The notes below the pieces were generated by a model that was not told the DNA's origin, made no database searches, and was given only the letters and a program-made list of their open reading frames with translations. From Flavobacteriaceae bacterium (lineage in GTDB: Bacteria; Bacteroidota; Bacteroidia; Flavobacteriales; Flavobacteriaceae), in the NCBI GenBank assembly GCA_025800395.1, contig JAOXRU010000017.1, positions 1 through 64,000 of the forward strand: DNA of 64,000 bases, written 5' to 3'. Of this stretch, positions 19,568 to 31,132 are shown in pieces. The first letter of the stretch is position 1; each line of letters opens with the position of its first letter. Position numbers and translations under genes: made by a program.

Positions 19568-20554
19568 ATGGCAAAAAGTATACGTAGTATCGGGGTGCTA
19601 ACCTCAGGAGGAGACGCCCCAGGCATGAACGCTGCTATCCGTTCTGTAGTTCGAACTTGTGCTTATCATCAAATTGATTGTGTAGGTATTTTTCGAGGAT
19701 TTCAGGGTATGATTGAAGGGGATTTTAAGTTTTTGAATGCTCGAAGTGTAAACAATATTATACAGAAAGGAGGTACTTTTTTGCAATCTGCACGCTCCCA
19801 AGAATTTCGAACTAAAGAAGGAAGGAAAAAAGCATTTGATCAATTGATCAATTATGATATAGATGCTTTGGTTATCATTGGTGGGGATGGGAGTTTTACA
19901 GGAGGTATGGTGTTTCATGAAGAGTTTAAGTTTCCAATAATTGGTATTCCAGGTACTATAGATAACGATATATATGGAACAAGTTTTACATTGGGATATG
20001 ATACTGCTTTAAATACTGTAATGGAAGCCATTGATAAAATTAGAGACACAGCATCTTCTCACAATAGACTGTTTTTTGTGGAGGTAATGGGAAGAGATGT
20101 TGGATATATCGCTTTGAATACTGGTATAGGTGCTGGAGCAGAAGAAATACTTATACCCGAGGAAAATCTTGGTTTGGATCGACTGTTGGAGTCTTTAAAA
20201 AGGAGTAAGAAATCTGGAAAGACTTCATCAATAGTAGTAGTTGCTGAAGGAGACAAAACAGGCAGTAATGTATTTGAATTAGCAGAATATGTAGAAGAAA
20301 ATTTACCAGATTACGAAGTAAGAGTTTCTGTTTTAGGGCATATGCAACGTGGAGGGCGTCCTTCTTGTTTCGATCGTGTGCTTGCAAGCAGGATGGGAGT
20401 GAAGGCTGTAGAAACCTTGATCGAAGGGAAAACGAATTTTATGGTAGGTATTCAAAATGATGCCTTAACGCTTACTCCTTTGGATAAAGCAATAAAAGGA
20501 GAGACTATCATCGATCAGGAACTATTGCGTGTTTCGGACATTATGTCTATTTAA
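19568..20554 (+). CDS. pfkA: ATP-dependent 6-phosphofructokinase
   Basis: IGVLTSGGDAPGMNAAIRSVVR, GGDGSFTGG, PGTIDNDI, LGHMQRGGRPSCFDR. Confidence 0.96.
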   Translation: MAKSIRSIGVLTSGGDAPGMNAAIRSVVRTCAYHQIDCVGIFRGFQGMIEGDFKFLNARSVNNIIQKGGTFLQSARSQEFRTKEGRKKAFDQLINYDIDALVIIGGDGSFTGGMVFHEEFKFPIIGIPGTIDNDIYGTSFTLGYDTALNTVMEAIDKIRDTASSHNRLFFVEVMGRDVGYIALNTGIGAGAEEILIPEENLGLDRLLESLKRSKKSGKTSSIVVVAEGDKTGSNVFELAEYVEENLPDYEVRVSVLGHMQRGGRPSCFDRVLASRMGVKAVETLIEGKTNFMVGIQNDALTLTPLDKAIKGETIIDQELLRVSDIMSI

Positions 20555-20640
20555 AAAAAAAATCAACTGAGATGTCTTTTTTGAATAAAAAGGCAACTAG
20601 ATCGAAATCAATTGTAAAAATGATTTCTATAACCTTATAA

Positions 20641-21645
<1,005 letters not shown>

Positions 21646-21812
21646 TTTTAACCTTTAGCAGATAAACCATATGGTTTTTATCTTATAGCTTGCTTTTAAA
21701 ACCATTTCTGAAATAAAACTAACTAAAAAGGTTTTAAGGACTTTGTACCAGCTGGTTTCTCTGCCTGGTTATTGTTTAAACGGACCAAAAACCAAAACCA
21801 ATAAGTAGATAT

Positions 21813-22700
21813 ATGGTAGCAATAGTAGATAGCGGTTCCACCAAATGTGATTGGATTATATTGGATAATGATGGCATGCCTTTGGGAGAAAAAATTCGTA
21901 CCAAAGGTCTCAATCCCGCAATTTTGAGTAGCGAAGAACTTACCAATAGAATACAAGCTAGTGAAGAACTGTTGAAGTTTAAAGACAGTTTAAAGTCAGT
22001 GTATTTTTATGGTGCAGGATGTGGTACGCCAAAAGCAAGAAAAAATCTTGAGATCGTTTTACAACAGATCTTTGCTAAGGCCAATTGTAAGGTGGAAGAG
22101 GATACTTGGGCGGGTGTATATAGTACGATAAATTCTATAGAGGAAGCTGCTGTGGTGTGCATACTTGGAACTGGGTCCAATTGTTCTTATTATGATGGGA
22201 AAAGCTTGCATCAACGTGTGAAATCATTAGGATATTCGATTATGGATGACGCTGCTGGAAACTATTTTGGACGCCAACTAATACGTGCGTATTATTTTAA
22301 AAAAATGCCGAAGAATATTGCGTTGGATTTTGAAAAGCAGTTTGATCTCAACCCAGATGTGATTAAACATAATTTGTATAAAGAGCCCAATCCTAATGCC
22401 TATCTGGCTTCCTTTGCATCTTTTATGTTTCGGCATCAAAAAACCGATTTTATGCAATCCATCATAAAAAACGGAATACGGGAATTTACAAAAAGTATGG
22501 TGCTACAGTATCAAGATGTTTTGGATGCAGTACCTGTTCATTTTGCAGGTTCGATTGCTTATTTTTGTCAAGAAGAAATTATTGAAGTGGCTACCGAATC
22601 GAATTTTCGTTGTGGGAATTTTGTTCGACGCCCTATAGAGGGTTTGGTTGCTTTTCATCAACGTCTTGTAAGGAACAAAGCCAAAGTTTCTAAGTCCTAA
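21813..22700 (+). CDS. BadF/BadG/BcrA/BcrD-type ATPase / N-acetylglucosamine kinase-like protein
   Basis: VAIVDSGSTKCDWIILD phosphate-1 motif, CILGTGSNCSYYDG, AGSIAYFCQE; located directly after pfkA-gap. Confidence 0.8.
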   Translation: MVAIVDSGSTKCDWIILDNDGMPLGEKIRTKGLNPAILSSEELTNRIQASEELLKFKDSLKSVYFYGAGCGTPKARKNLEIVLQQIFAKANCKVEEDTWAGVYSTINSIEEAAVVCILGTGSNCSYYDGKSLHQRVKSLGYSIMDDAAGNYFGRQLIRAYYFKKMPKNIALDFEKQFDLNPDVIKHNLYKEPNPNAYLASFASFMFRHQKTDFMQSIIKNGIREFTKSMVLQYQDVLDAVPVHFAGSIAYFCQEEIIEVATESNFRCGNFVRRPIEGLVAFHQRLVRNKAKVSKS

Positions 22701-22733
22701 ACATAGTAAGAAAATAGAAAATTTATAAAAAAG

Positions 22734-22775
22734 AACCAAAGCGCTGCCGATGTGGTAATGTGCTTTGGTTTTTTA
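22734..22775. terminator. Probable bidirectional rho-independent terminator
   Basis: AACCAAAGCGC - 15-nt loop - GTGCTTTGGTT (11-bp stem with one G.U) followed by T-rich sequence; A-rich on the opposite side gives T-rich in reverse; lies between convergent genes. Confidence 0.75.
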
Positions 22776-22789
22776 TTTTAAAACTACTT

Positions 22790-23173
22790 TTAGTGCCGTA
22801 TTGCAATCATGGAGATTTCTACATTGACAAATTTTGGCAAATTCGCAACTTCAACCGTTTCTCTTGCAGGGGCAGTATCATTGTTGAAGTATTCCCCGTA
22901 AACCGCATTGATGTCGGCAAACTGGTGCATATCTTTTACAAAGATGCTAGTTTTTACGACTTGTTCAAAATCAAACCCCGCTTCATTTAAAACCGCTTTG
23001 AGGTTTTCCATACATTGTTTGGTTTCTGCTTTTATGTCGCCCCTTACCAGTTCTCCTGTGGCAGGATCTAAGGGTATTTGTCCAGAGCAATATAAGGTGT
23101 TGTCAAATAGAACGGCCTGGTTATATGGGCCAATAGGGGCTGGGGCATTGGGCGTGCTAATAATTTTTTTCAT
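22790..23173 (-). CDS. RidA family (reactive intermediate/imine deaminase) protein
   Basis: NAPAPIGPYNQAVLFDNTLYCSGQIPLDPATGELV ... ARETVEVANLPKFVNVEISMIA. Confidence 0.95.
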   Translation of the reverse strand: MKKIISTPNAPAPIGPYNQAVLFDNTLYCSGQIPLDPATGELVRGDIKAETKQCMENLKAVLNEAGFDFEQVVKTSIFVKDMHQFADINAVYGEYFNNDTAPARETVEVANLPKFVNVEISMIAIRH

Positions 23174-23253
23174 ATTAAAATAGCTTTTGTTATTTGCAGA
23201 ACATTGGTGCTACAATTTATTTTCAAGAGGAATAAATATACGTACATTATTTT

Positions 23254-25971
23254 TTATAATCTTCTACGGGGCGGTCGGTTTTTGTCCCATTTGATATCGC
23301 TCAAAACAGATCCTTTTATCCCAATGAAGAAATACCAGCTATCATTGCCGCCAAAAGGTACCCAGTTGAAGTTCATTGCCCAAGAGTTGAGGTTTCTTTC
23401 AAATCGCAATTGTGTGTAGGTGATGCCTTTTCCTTTGAAGTCGTAGCCAGAGGAAAAACCAATCTTCCATTTGGGAGCTAGAGCGATATTACCAGACATC
23501 ATCAGGGAGTTGCTGCTGATTTCGTTCTGACGTCTACTATTGCTATAATTAATGGTATAAACCAGTCGCAAATCCCAAGGTATGGCGCTATTATAAGCTG
23601 GATTTTCTATCTCTTTGTTTACATCTTCATCGCTAAAGTTTTGTCGCGAAAAATCATTTGCAGTACCAAAGAGGTCATCTTCTCTACCGCCGCTATTTCG
23701 ATTATCCACTTTACCGCTTTTCTTATCATCTTTTTCAAAAGTTTTGTTGGAAAAACCATAACTCAAATTGGCATTGGCCTGAGTGATGCGAGCCAAACCA
23801 CCGCCATTGTCTATATTCCATTTGTTTATTCGTGTACCATTGTTATCTATGGCGTAGGGATCGAATGTAGCACCAAAATTCAACGACATTTTTCCATCAA
23901 ACAAGCTGGTGCCTCCAGTCATTCGGATCGGAGCGAGTTTTAGTGTGTCTGCTTCCATATTGTAGGAGGTGGAAAAATTGAGTTGATTGAGTAATTTGAT
24001 TTTTCTGGGTTTGGTATCGGTGAGCGAATCTTTGGAGCGTACTTTGGCTTCCAAAGTGTTGGCTAAGGAGAAACCTACAGAATTGGTCTGATATAGACTT
24101 GGAACTCCATGAATACCACCTTCAAACGGGCTATATTGTACAACTTTACCATTTTTGTCTACATATTCTTTGTATGTTTCGGGAAAAGCTGGATTGTATC
24201 CCCAGCTTATCGAAGGGCGCATTACATGGCGAATCTTCTCCAATTTACTATTTTTTCCCAAGGTCCATGTCCCGTAAATGGTAGTACCTAAACTAGCATT
24301 GAAATTGTATTTACCAAATCTACTAAAACCACTTATGGTATCTATTTTTTGTCCTTTATCCGACTCGTAGTCTTGTTTTTCTATGGTTTTAAAAGCCCAA
24401 ACATCCTCATAAGAACCACCAGCAGTTACCGAAAGATATTTGAATAGTTTGAAGTTGGTGCTTATTGGAATGTTGTGCCGTACGCCGTTTCTTCCTTCCC
24501 GATACATTTTGTCGGTAAAAAACTCTTCTTCGGTAGTATTGTATTGATTGCTTGCACTGAGGTTGTAAGTGAAATTGATATTTTGCAATACGCCTTTCTT
24601 TACGCCATCTTTACTGGCAAACGGAAAAATACGTTCCATGCTCGCATTTAGAGAGGGCAAGGTCATGTTTACAGATTTGGTCTGTGTGTTTTGAGAGTGA
24701 CCTGCTGTTACACTTAGGTTTACAGAAGGGTAAGCAGGAAATATTTTGGTGTAATTTATAGATGAGTTTAAGCTGTTATTGAGCTGGTTTCCAGCGTTTA
24801 TTTGGTTTAGAGAGTTAGTGTAAAACTGGGAGCTACCCAAGTTAACAGCTGCCGAAAAATTGCTATTAGGGCTAGCTTTAGAATCTTGACTATGAGACCA
24901 TTGTATATTGTATTGGGAACTTCTCCTGTAATCGTCGAATCCTTTTTGGCTAGTTACCAAGTTTTCGTATCTAAAATTGAAACGCCCATTGTATTTATAT
25001 CGTTTTTTATAAATGCTTTCTGCCCGAAAACCGTAGCTTCCATTGGTGTAAAAGTCTCCTAATAATGCAAGGTCAAAATTGTCGTTTATAACAAAATAAT
25101 AGCCGCCATTTTGAATAAAATACCCTCTTTCGTTGTTTTCTCCAAAGGTTGGAAATATCAAACCAGATTTTCTATTACTGGTTATTGGAAAATAGGCAAA
25201 AGGTATGGCAATTGGCGTTGGTACATCCGCTATATACATATTGCTGAAACCTGCTATTATCTTCTTCCCAGGGACAAATTTACCTTTCCGCACTCGAATA
25301 TAGTAGTCGCTAAAGGTTTTGTCGGTACTAAGTTTTCCTTCATATAAGTAATAGACTGAATCATTTTCCTTTTTGGTGAGTTTGGCGAAAACATTCATCC
25401 CGCCACCCAGATTTTTTTGTTCAGAGCGCGAATTCCATATCAGTGCTCTTTTCGTTTTAAAATTGAACTTTATAGAATCGGGTTCTACTTCATTTTCACC
25501 TTGTTTAAAATAGGGTGCCTGTACCAAGCTGTCATTTTGCCTTATTCTTCCCGCATATACTTCGTTGTTGCTATAATCGATGACAATAATACCAGCTTTT
25601 AGTTCTACATCTTGATAATACACCTCTGCTTGGTCAAACAAATATATTTTTTTCTCAGAACGAGAAATTTTTACATAGTCTTTGGCCTTGTATTTGATAA
25701 TACCATCTAAGAAAGATCTTCGGGTTAAACTGTCCTTTTGTATAGTGTCTATAGCAATTTCAGTCTCCGTGCTTTGTGGAGCGATTGGTTTGGTTTGCAA
25801 TTTTTGTACACTATCTTGCACTGTGATGTTGAGCTCCCCTTTTTTGGGCTCTTGAGCGTGAGAAAAAACACCACAAAGGAGTATAAAAAAACCGAAAAGT
25901 ATATGCTGTCTATTGGTTTGCAATGCTTTTAATCCTATTTTTGTACCATACGGCAAGTTTATCAGCGTCAA
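23254..25971 (-). CDS. lptD: Putative LPS-assembly protein LptD (OstA-like N-terminus plus large beta-barrel)
   Basis: OstA-like AEVYYQDVELKAGIIVIDYSNNEVYAG, then VPTPIAIPFAYFPITSNRKSGLIFPTFGENNERGYFIQNGGYYF and beta-barrel strands. Confidence 0.85.
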   Translation of the reverse strand: MTLINLPYGTKIGLKALQTNRQHILFGFFILLCGVFSHAQEPKKGELNITVQDSVQKLQTKPIAPQSTETEIAIDTIQKDSLTRRSFLDGIIKYKAKDYVKISRSEKKIYLFDQAEVYYQDVELKAGIIVIDYSNNEVYAGRIRQNDSLVQAPYFKQGENEVEPDSIKFNFKTKRALIWNSRSEQKNLGGGMNVFAKLTKKENDSVYYLYEGKLSTDKTFSDYYIRVRKGKFVPGKKIIAGFSNMYIADVPTPIAIPFAYFPITSNRKSGLIFPTFGENNERGYFIQNGGYYFVINDNFDLALLGDFYTNGSYGFRAESIYKKRYKYNGRFNFRYENLVTSQKGFDDYRRSSQYNIQWSHSQDSKASPNSNFSAAVNLGSSQFYTNSLNQINAGNQLNNSLNSSINYTKIFPAYPSVNLSVTAGHSQNTQTKSVNMTLPSLNASMERIFPFASKDGVKKGVLQNINFTYNLSASNQYNTTEEEFFTDKMYREGRNGVRHNIPISTNFKLFKYLSVTAGGSYEDVWAFKTIEKQDYESDKGQKIDTISGFSRFGKYNFNASLGTTIYGTWTLGKNSKLEKIRHVMRPSISWGYNPAFPETYKEYVDKNGKVVQYSPFEGGIHGVPSLYQTNSVGFSLANTLEAKVRSKDSLTDTKPRKIKLLNQLNFSTSYNMEADTLKLAPIRMTGGTSLFDGKMSLNFGATFDPYAIDNNGTRINKWNIDNGGGLARITQANANLSYGFSNKTFEKDDKKSGKVDNRNSGGREDDLFGTANDFSRQNFSDEDVNKEIENPAYNSAIPWDLRLVYTINYSNSRRQNEISSNSLMMSGNIALAPKWKIGFSSGYDFKGKGITYTQLRFERNLNSWAMNFNWVPFGGNDSWYFFIGIKGSVLSDIKWDKNRPPRRRL

Positions 25972-26102
25972 AAGTACATATATTTTTTTGTTGATAATGA
26001 AGGAAGCAATATAAAATTATGCTAAAAAAAATCCGCCAGCCAAACTAAGTAGTTGGCGCAAAACACTTTGTGTTGTCAAACAATAAATGAAAGGAATTTT
26101 AA

Positions 26103-27374
26103 ATGAGAACCAATAATATTATGATGAAAATAACGGCTTTTTTATTAATTGCATTGTTGAATACTTTTTTGGTTAGAGCTGCGGTGCCAGTTCCTGCAAA
26201 TGAAAAATTTATAGTGGTATTGGATGCAGGACATGGGGGAAAGGATCCGGGTAATCTGGGTAATGGATATATGGAGAAAAAAATTGCTCTGAAAATTGTT
26301 TTAAAAATTGGAGAGATTTTAGAGAAAGATCCAAATATTAAGGTAGTTTATACGCGTAGAGATGACACTTTTGTGGAGTTGATTGAGCGCGGAAAAATAG
26401 CCAATGAGGCCAAAGCGGATATTTTTGTTTCGGTGCATTGTGATTCCCATGGGAGTAATGCTCATGGGGCAGGTACGTTTGTATTGGGGTTGCACCAAAA
26501 CCAGCGAAACTTTGAGGTAGCCAAAGCAGAAAACGAATCGATATATTTTGAAGAGGATTATCAAACCAAATATGCCCAATATAATATCAATTCTCCGGAG
26601 TCTGTTATTGGTTTAACCCTGATGCAAGAAGAGTTTTTGTCTCAGAGCATAGATGTAGCCAAGCGTATACAAGAAAATTTTACCAAAAGACTGGAAAGAG
26701 TAGATCGCAAGGTAAAACAAGCAGGTTTTGTAGTTTTGCACCAAACGTTTATGCCAAGTGTATTGGTTGAAGCAGGCTTTTTAACCAACAAAAAAGAAGG
26801 GGCTTATCTCAACTCTGCAAAAGGACAAAGTGAGATTGGAAAAGCGATAGCAGATGCCATTATCTCCTACAAAAATGCCTATCTCGATGATGTGGTGGTG
26901 TCTCAACCAGTTGTAGAAAACACTGTGGTAAACCCAAAAGAAAAAACAAGCAGTTCGACAGAAAAACAAGTTGTGGAGAAAACCCCTGAGGCGAAAACTT
27001 TGAAACCGATCACTTCCCCAACTAAAAAATCGGAAGTAGTGGTGAAAAAGGAGAGAAACAACTTGGAAAACAAGAAGAAGGAAAAGGCAGCTGCTTCTAT
27101 GCATGCTTCTTCTATTATTTTTAAGGTACAACTCTTGGCGAGTTCCAAGAATATTCCTTTAAATCCGGAAAATTTTAAATTTTTGAGCAATATCTCAAGA
27201 GAGAAATTCAATAGTTTATATCGATATTTTTATGGAAATACAGCATCTTATGATCAGGCAAGAGCATATCAAAAGGTAGCCGTAAATAAAGGATATCAAG
27301 ATTGTTTTATCGTTGCTTATAAAGATGGGCAAAAAATCCCTTTGTCTCAGGCAATTAATGTTATTACTCAATAA
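26103..27374 (+). CDS. N-acetylmuramoyl-L-alanine amidase (Amidase_3) with a C-terminal SPOR-like region
   Basis: VVLDAGHGGKDPGN, ADIFVSVHCDSH, SVLVEAGFLTNKKEG; C-terminal SPOR-like segment after a Lys/Thr-rich linker. Confidence 0.92.
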   Translation: MRTNNIMMKITAFLLIALLNTFLVRAAVPVPANEKFIVVLDAGHGGKDPGNLGNGYMEKKIALKIVLKIGEILEKDPNIKVVYTRRDDTFVELIERGKIANEAKADIFVSVHCDSHGSNAHGAGTFVLGLHQNQRNFEVAKAENESIYFEEDYQTKYAQYNINSPESVIGLTLMQEEFLSQSIDVAKRIQENFTKRLERVDRKVKQAGFVVLHQTFMPSVLVEAGFLTNKKEGAYLNSAKGQSEIGKAIADAIISYKNAYLDDVVVSQPVVENTVVNPKEKTSSSTEKQVVEKTPEAKTLKPITSPTKKSEVVVKKERNNLENKKKEKAAASMHASSIIFKVQLLASSKNIPLNPENFKFLSNISREKFNSLYRYFYGNTASYDQARAYQKVAVNKGYQDCFIVAYKDGQKIPLSQAINVITQ

Positions 27375-27504
27375 TTAACTCTTAATAATAAAATATTGGC
27401 TAAATTTGTGATCGGTAAAATGTAAAAAGATCCTAAGCGTTTTATGTATAACAAATAATAAACGCAACGACTTCTTTTCCTTTAGAAAAGATTAAAAAAA
27501 AGAA

Positions 27505-28476
27505 ATGAAAGTATCTAGAGAAATAAAAACAGCAATTATCGTCCTAGGAGGAATATTGTTGTTTATCATGGGGTTTACGTATTTAAAATCTTCTCCGATT
27601 TTTGATAGTAGTCACAAATACCATGTAGAATTTGATAATATTGGCGGTTTGACTGTAGGAACGGCTGTAAGTATAAATGGTTTTCAGGTAGGTCGTGTGA
27701 ACGATATTGTTTTTCATCCAAAAAAACCAGGTGTTTTGATAGTTACCATTTCGGTAGATAATGGTGTGCCAGTTTCTACAAGTTCGGTTGTAGAATTGTT
27801 TGAGGGAAGTCTTTTGGGGGGAAAAAGCATTCAATTGATTCTGGATCATTCTAATAAGGAATTAGCAAAATCTAGAGATACCCTAAAGGGTCGACACAAA
27901 CCTGGTATGACTGCTTTGTTGGAACAAAAACTTGCACCGATACTCACGGAGCTGGAGGGAACCATGTCCCAAGCCAATACCATGTTGTCCGGTGTGAACG
28001 AAATATTGGATGCTGAAGCAAAAAAGAATCTTCAAAAATCCATCGCCAAATTGGAGGGGACTATGAATGATTTTAGCCTAAGTGCTGCTAAGTTGAAGGG
28101 AATTATGTCCAAAAACGAAAATAAACTTAATGGTGCTATTGGAAATTTTGAACAAATCACAAACGACTTTGCCGATTTGTCGGGAAACTTAGCCAAATCA
28201 GAACTCGATAAAACAGTAGCCGAATTGCAACACACTATTGGTGGTCTAAATACCTTGTTGAAAAAGATGGAGGCCGGAGAAGGGACCTTGGGGAAATTGA
28301 TGCAAGACGAAAAAATGTACAGCAATTTAACTGGAGCATCCAAAGAATTAGAATTGCTTTTGGAAGATCTGAGAATAAATCCAAAAAGATATATGCATTT
28401 TTCGCTTTTTGGGAAAAAACAAAAACCGTATGACTCGCAGAAAGTTACTGCTGAAAATAATATCCAACTAAAATGA
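27505..28476 (+). CDS. MlaD/MCE family protein
   Basis: N-terminal TM then FDNIGGLTVGTAVSINGFQVGRVNDIVF...VVELFEGSLLGGKSIQL. Confidence 0.92.
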   Translation: MKVSREIKTAIIVLGGILLFIMGFTYLKSSPIFDSSHKYHVEFDNIGGLTVGTAVSINGFQVGRVNDIVFHPKKPGVLIVTISVDNGVPVSTSSVVELFEGSLLGGKSIQLILDHSNKELAKSRDTLKGRHKPGMTALLEQKLAPILTELEGTMSQANTMLSGVNEILDAEAKKNLQKSIAKLEGTMNDFSLSAAKLKGIMSKNENKLNGAIGNFEQITNDFADLSGNLAKSELDKTVAELQHTIGGLNTLLKKMEAGEGTLGKLMQDEKMYSNLTGASKELELLLEDLRINPKRYMHFSLFGKKQKPYDSQKVTAENNIQLK

Positions 28477-29789
28477 ATTATTTACCAAACCTCTTATTTG
28501 CCTTAATCTTATTAGCCGGAATTGTATTTTTTGTGCGCAATGTGAAAAAATTGTGGCGCAATATTAAATTGGGAAAAGATGTAAAACTTCCCAAAGCAAA
28601 CAAACAGCGTTGGAGTAATATGACCCGAATTGCCTTGGGGCAGTCAAAAATGGTTGTAAGGCCTGTATCTGGCTTTTTGCATATCGTAGTCTATGTTGGT
28701 TTTATTATCATCAATATAGAGGTTTTGGAAATTATTTTGGATGGGCTAACAGGAAGCCACCGTATGTTTCTACCCGTGTTGGGTGAAGGTGTATATGGTT
28801 TTTTGATTGGTAGCTTTGAAATATTGGCGTTTTTGGTTTTGGTTTCGGTTACCGTATTTTGGATACGAAGAAATATTATTCGATTACAACGATTTATTAA
28901 ACCAGAAATGAAAGGGTGGCCCAAAAATGACGGAAACTTCATTTTATATTTTGAAATGGTGTTGATGAGTTTGTTTTTGGTCATGAATGCCACCGACATC
29001 CATTTTCAGGAATTAGCTAGCGGAAATATAATTAGTGGCTTTATAGCCCCATTGTTTTCTGGGATGGATGCAGAAGTATTACATGCTATAGAAAGAACGG
29101 CTTGGTGGGTGCATATTGTTGGTATATTGGTGTTTTTGAATTATTTGTACTATTCCAAACATCTACATATATTATTGGCATTTCCCAATACATTTTTTGG
29201 AAGATTACAGCCCAAAGGTCAAATGGACAACAACGAATCGGTAACCAAAGAAGTGATGCTGATGATGGATCCCAATGCAGATCCCTTTGCAGCACCCGAA
29301 GCGGGAGCAGAGGAAGAAACGCCTGCCAAATTTGGCGCTTCCGATGTGATGGATCTCAATTGGGTTCAATTGATGAATGCCTATACCTGTACAGAATGTG
29401 GGCGTTGTACATCAGAATGTCCAGCTAACCAAACGGGTAAAAAACTTTCTCCTCGAAAAATCATGATGGATACCCGTGATCGATTAGAAGAAGTGGGTAA
29501 GAACATGGATAAAAATAAAGGGCAGTTTGTAGATGACAACAAACAACTGTTGGATGATTATATCTCTAGAGAAGAGATATGGGCATGTACCTCGTGCAAT
29601 GCTTGTGTAGAAGCATGCCCAGTAAGCATAGAACCGCTTGCTATCATATTGGAAATGCGAAGATTTTTAGTAATGGAACAATCCGCAGCCCCTGGAGATC
29701 TCAACAATATGATGAGCAATATTGAGAATAATGGCGCACCTTGGCCATTTAATCAGATGGATAGAATGAATTGGAGTACAGAAAACTAA
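28473..29789 (+). CDS. Membrane-anchored (Fe-S)-binding protein, HdrE/NarI-like membrane domain fused to HdrC-like 4Fe-4S domain
   Basis: Multiple TM helices plus two 4Fe-4S motifs CTECGRCTSECP and CTSCNACVEACP; ATGA overlap with the mlaD-like gene. Confidence 0.85.
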   Translation: MNYLPNLLFALILLAGIVFFVRNVKKLWRNIKLGKDVKLPKANKQRWSNMTRIALGQSKMVVRPVSGFLHIVVYVGFIIINIEVLEIILDGLTGSHRMFLPVLGEGVYGFLIGSFEILAFLVLVSVTVFWIRRNIIRLQRFIKPEMKGWPKNDGNFILYFEMVLMSLFLVMNATDIHFQELASGNIISGFIAPLFSGMDAEVLHAIERTAWWVHIVGILVFLNYLYYSKHLHILLAFPNTFFGRLQPKGQMDNNESVTKEVMLMMDPNADPFAAPEAGAEEETPAKFGASDVMDLNWVQLMNAYTCTECGRCTSECPANQTGKKLSPRKIMMDTRDRLEEVGKNMDKNKGQFVDDNKQLLDDYISREEIWACTSCNACVEACPVSIEPLAIILEMRRFLVMEQSAAPGDLNNMMSNIENNGAPWPFNQMDRMNWSTEN

Positions 29790-29870
29790 CTAATGCTTAA
29801 GCTAAGAAAACCTTCTAAATGGCATAAAATTTAACATAAATACTCATATAAAGAGCAAATAAAATTAATC

Positions 29871-30317
29871 ATGAGAAGAGAGGAAGCAGACAAAATACTT
29901 CATGAGAAGGTAACGGCAGGTGAGAAAGTTAGTCCGGTATTGCCTGAAGGTGTAAAGAATTTTTTAATTGACATCGATGGAACGATAACCGAAGATGTAC
30001 CCAATGAAGAACCTGAAAGAATGGTGACTTGTAAACCTTACCCAGATGCATTAGAAACATGCAATAAATGGTACGAAGAAGGACATATGATTTGTTTCTT
30101 TACTTCTCGTACAGAAGAACATCGTGATGTTACAGAACAATGGCTAGCAAAACATGGCTTTATGTATCATAGTTTGCTAATGGGTAAACCTAGAGGCGGA
30201 AATTATCATTGGATAGATAATCATTTGGTGCGTGCTACAAGATATAAAGGAAAATTTACAGATTTGGTAGAAAAAGAAGTTACCATAGAAGTCTTTAACG
30301 ACGGCACGCACGACTAA
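29871..30317 (+). CDS. Small HAD-like phosphatase-fold protein
   Basis: FLIDIDGTITEDVP (DxDGT), CFFTSRTEEHRDVTEQWL, HWIDNHLVRATRYKGKF. Confidence 0.7.
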   Translation: MRREEADKILHEKVTAGEKVSPVLPEGVKNFLIDIDGTITEDVPNEEPERMVTCKPYPDALETCNKWYEEGHMICFFTSRTEEHRDVTEQWLAKHGFMYHSLLMGKPRGGNYHWIDNHLVRATRYKGKFTDLVEKEVTIEVFNDGTHD

Positions 30318-30338
30318 TAACCCTAATAACCTTTCAAG

Positions 30339-31130
30339 ATGAGTGAGAATATAAAAGTACCAACCATGGCCGAATTGATGGCAGCTGGCAAACAACCCGA
30401 GGTGTTGTTTTGGGTAGGCTGTGCAGGTAGTTTTGACGATCGAGCAAAAAAAATAACCAAAGCTTTTGTGAAATTACTGAATAAGGCTAAGGTCGATTTT
30501 GCAGTATTAGGTACGGAAGAAAGTTGTACTGGAGACCCAGCAAAGCGTAGTGGAAATGAATTTTTGTTTCAAATGCAAGCAGTTACCAATATAGAGGTCA
30601 TTAATGCCTATGAGATCAAAAAAATTGTGACAACTTGTCCTCACTGTTTCAATACATTAAAAAACGAATATCCTGAATTGGGAGGTAGTTATCAGGTACT
30701 GCATCATACACAGTTTTTACAAACCCTTATCAAAGAAGGGAAGCTGAGCGTGGAAGGCGGTAGTTATAAAGGAAAAAAAATCACCTTTCACGACCCATGT
30801 TATTTGGGTCGTGCCAATGATGTTTACGAAGCCCCCAGAGCGGTGTTGAAGAAATTGGAGGCAGAATTGGTGGAGATGCGTTCTTGCAAACAAAGAGGAT
30901 TGTGTTGCGGGGCAGGAGGAGCACAAATGTTTAAAGAGCCGGAAGAAGGAAATAAAGATGTGAATATAGAACGCACAGAGCAAGCATTGGAGACCCAGCC
31001 AGATATCATTGCAGCAGGATGCCCTTTTTGCAATACCATGCTTACCGATGGGGTAAAAGTAAAAGAAAAAGAAGATCGTATTCAGGTTTTGGATGTGGCG
31101 GAATTGTTGAATGATGTCGTTGATTTATAG
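30339..31130 (+). CDS. HdrB-like (Fe-S)-binding protein with CCG-domain motifs
   Basis: WVGCAGSFDDRAKKI, TTCPHCFNTLKNEYP, FHDPCYLGRANDVY, GLCCGAGGAQMF, AAGCPFCNTML. Confidence 0.9.
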   Translation: MSENIKVPTMAELMAAGKQPEVLFWVGCAGSFDDRAKKITKAFVKLLNKAKVDFAVLGTEESCTGDPAKRSGNEFLFQMQAVTNIEVINAYEIKKIVTTCPHCFNTLKNEYPELGGSYQVLHHTQFLQTLIKEGKLSVEGGSYKGKKITFHDPCYLGRANDVYEAPRAVLKKLEAELVEMRSCKQRGLCCGAGGAQMFKEPEEGNKDVNIERTEQALETQPDIIAAGCPFCNTMLTDGVKVKEKEDRIQVLDVAELLNDVVDL

Positions 31131-31132
31131 CC

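Noticed and set aside
19339-19626. Minus-strand 95-aa ORF upstream of pfkA
   Set aside because: Its N-terminus lies in the pfkA coding region and includes reverse complement of the pfkA glycine-rich loop; only the hydrophobic tail is noted as a weak observation.
21660-21710. Imperfect hairpin around GATAAACCATATGGTTTTTATC after gap
   Set aside because: Bulged stem without a clear T-tract; too weak to call a terminator.
26781-27211. Antisense Phe/Leu-rich ORFs opposite the amidase linker
   Set aside because: Produced by the Lys/Glu-rich sense strand; not evidence for a membrane protein.
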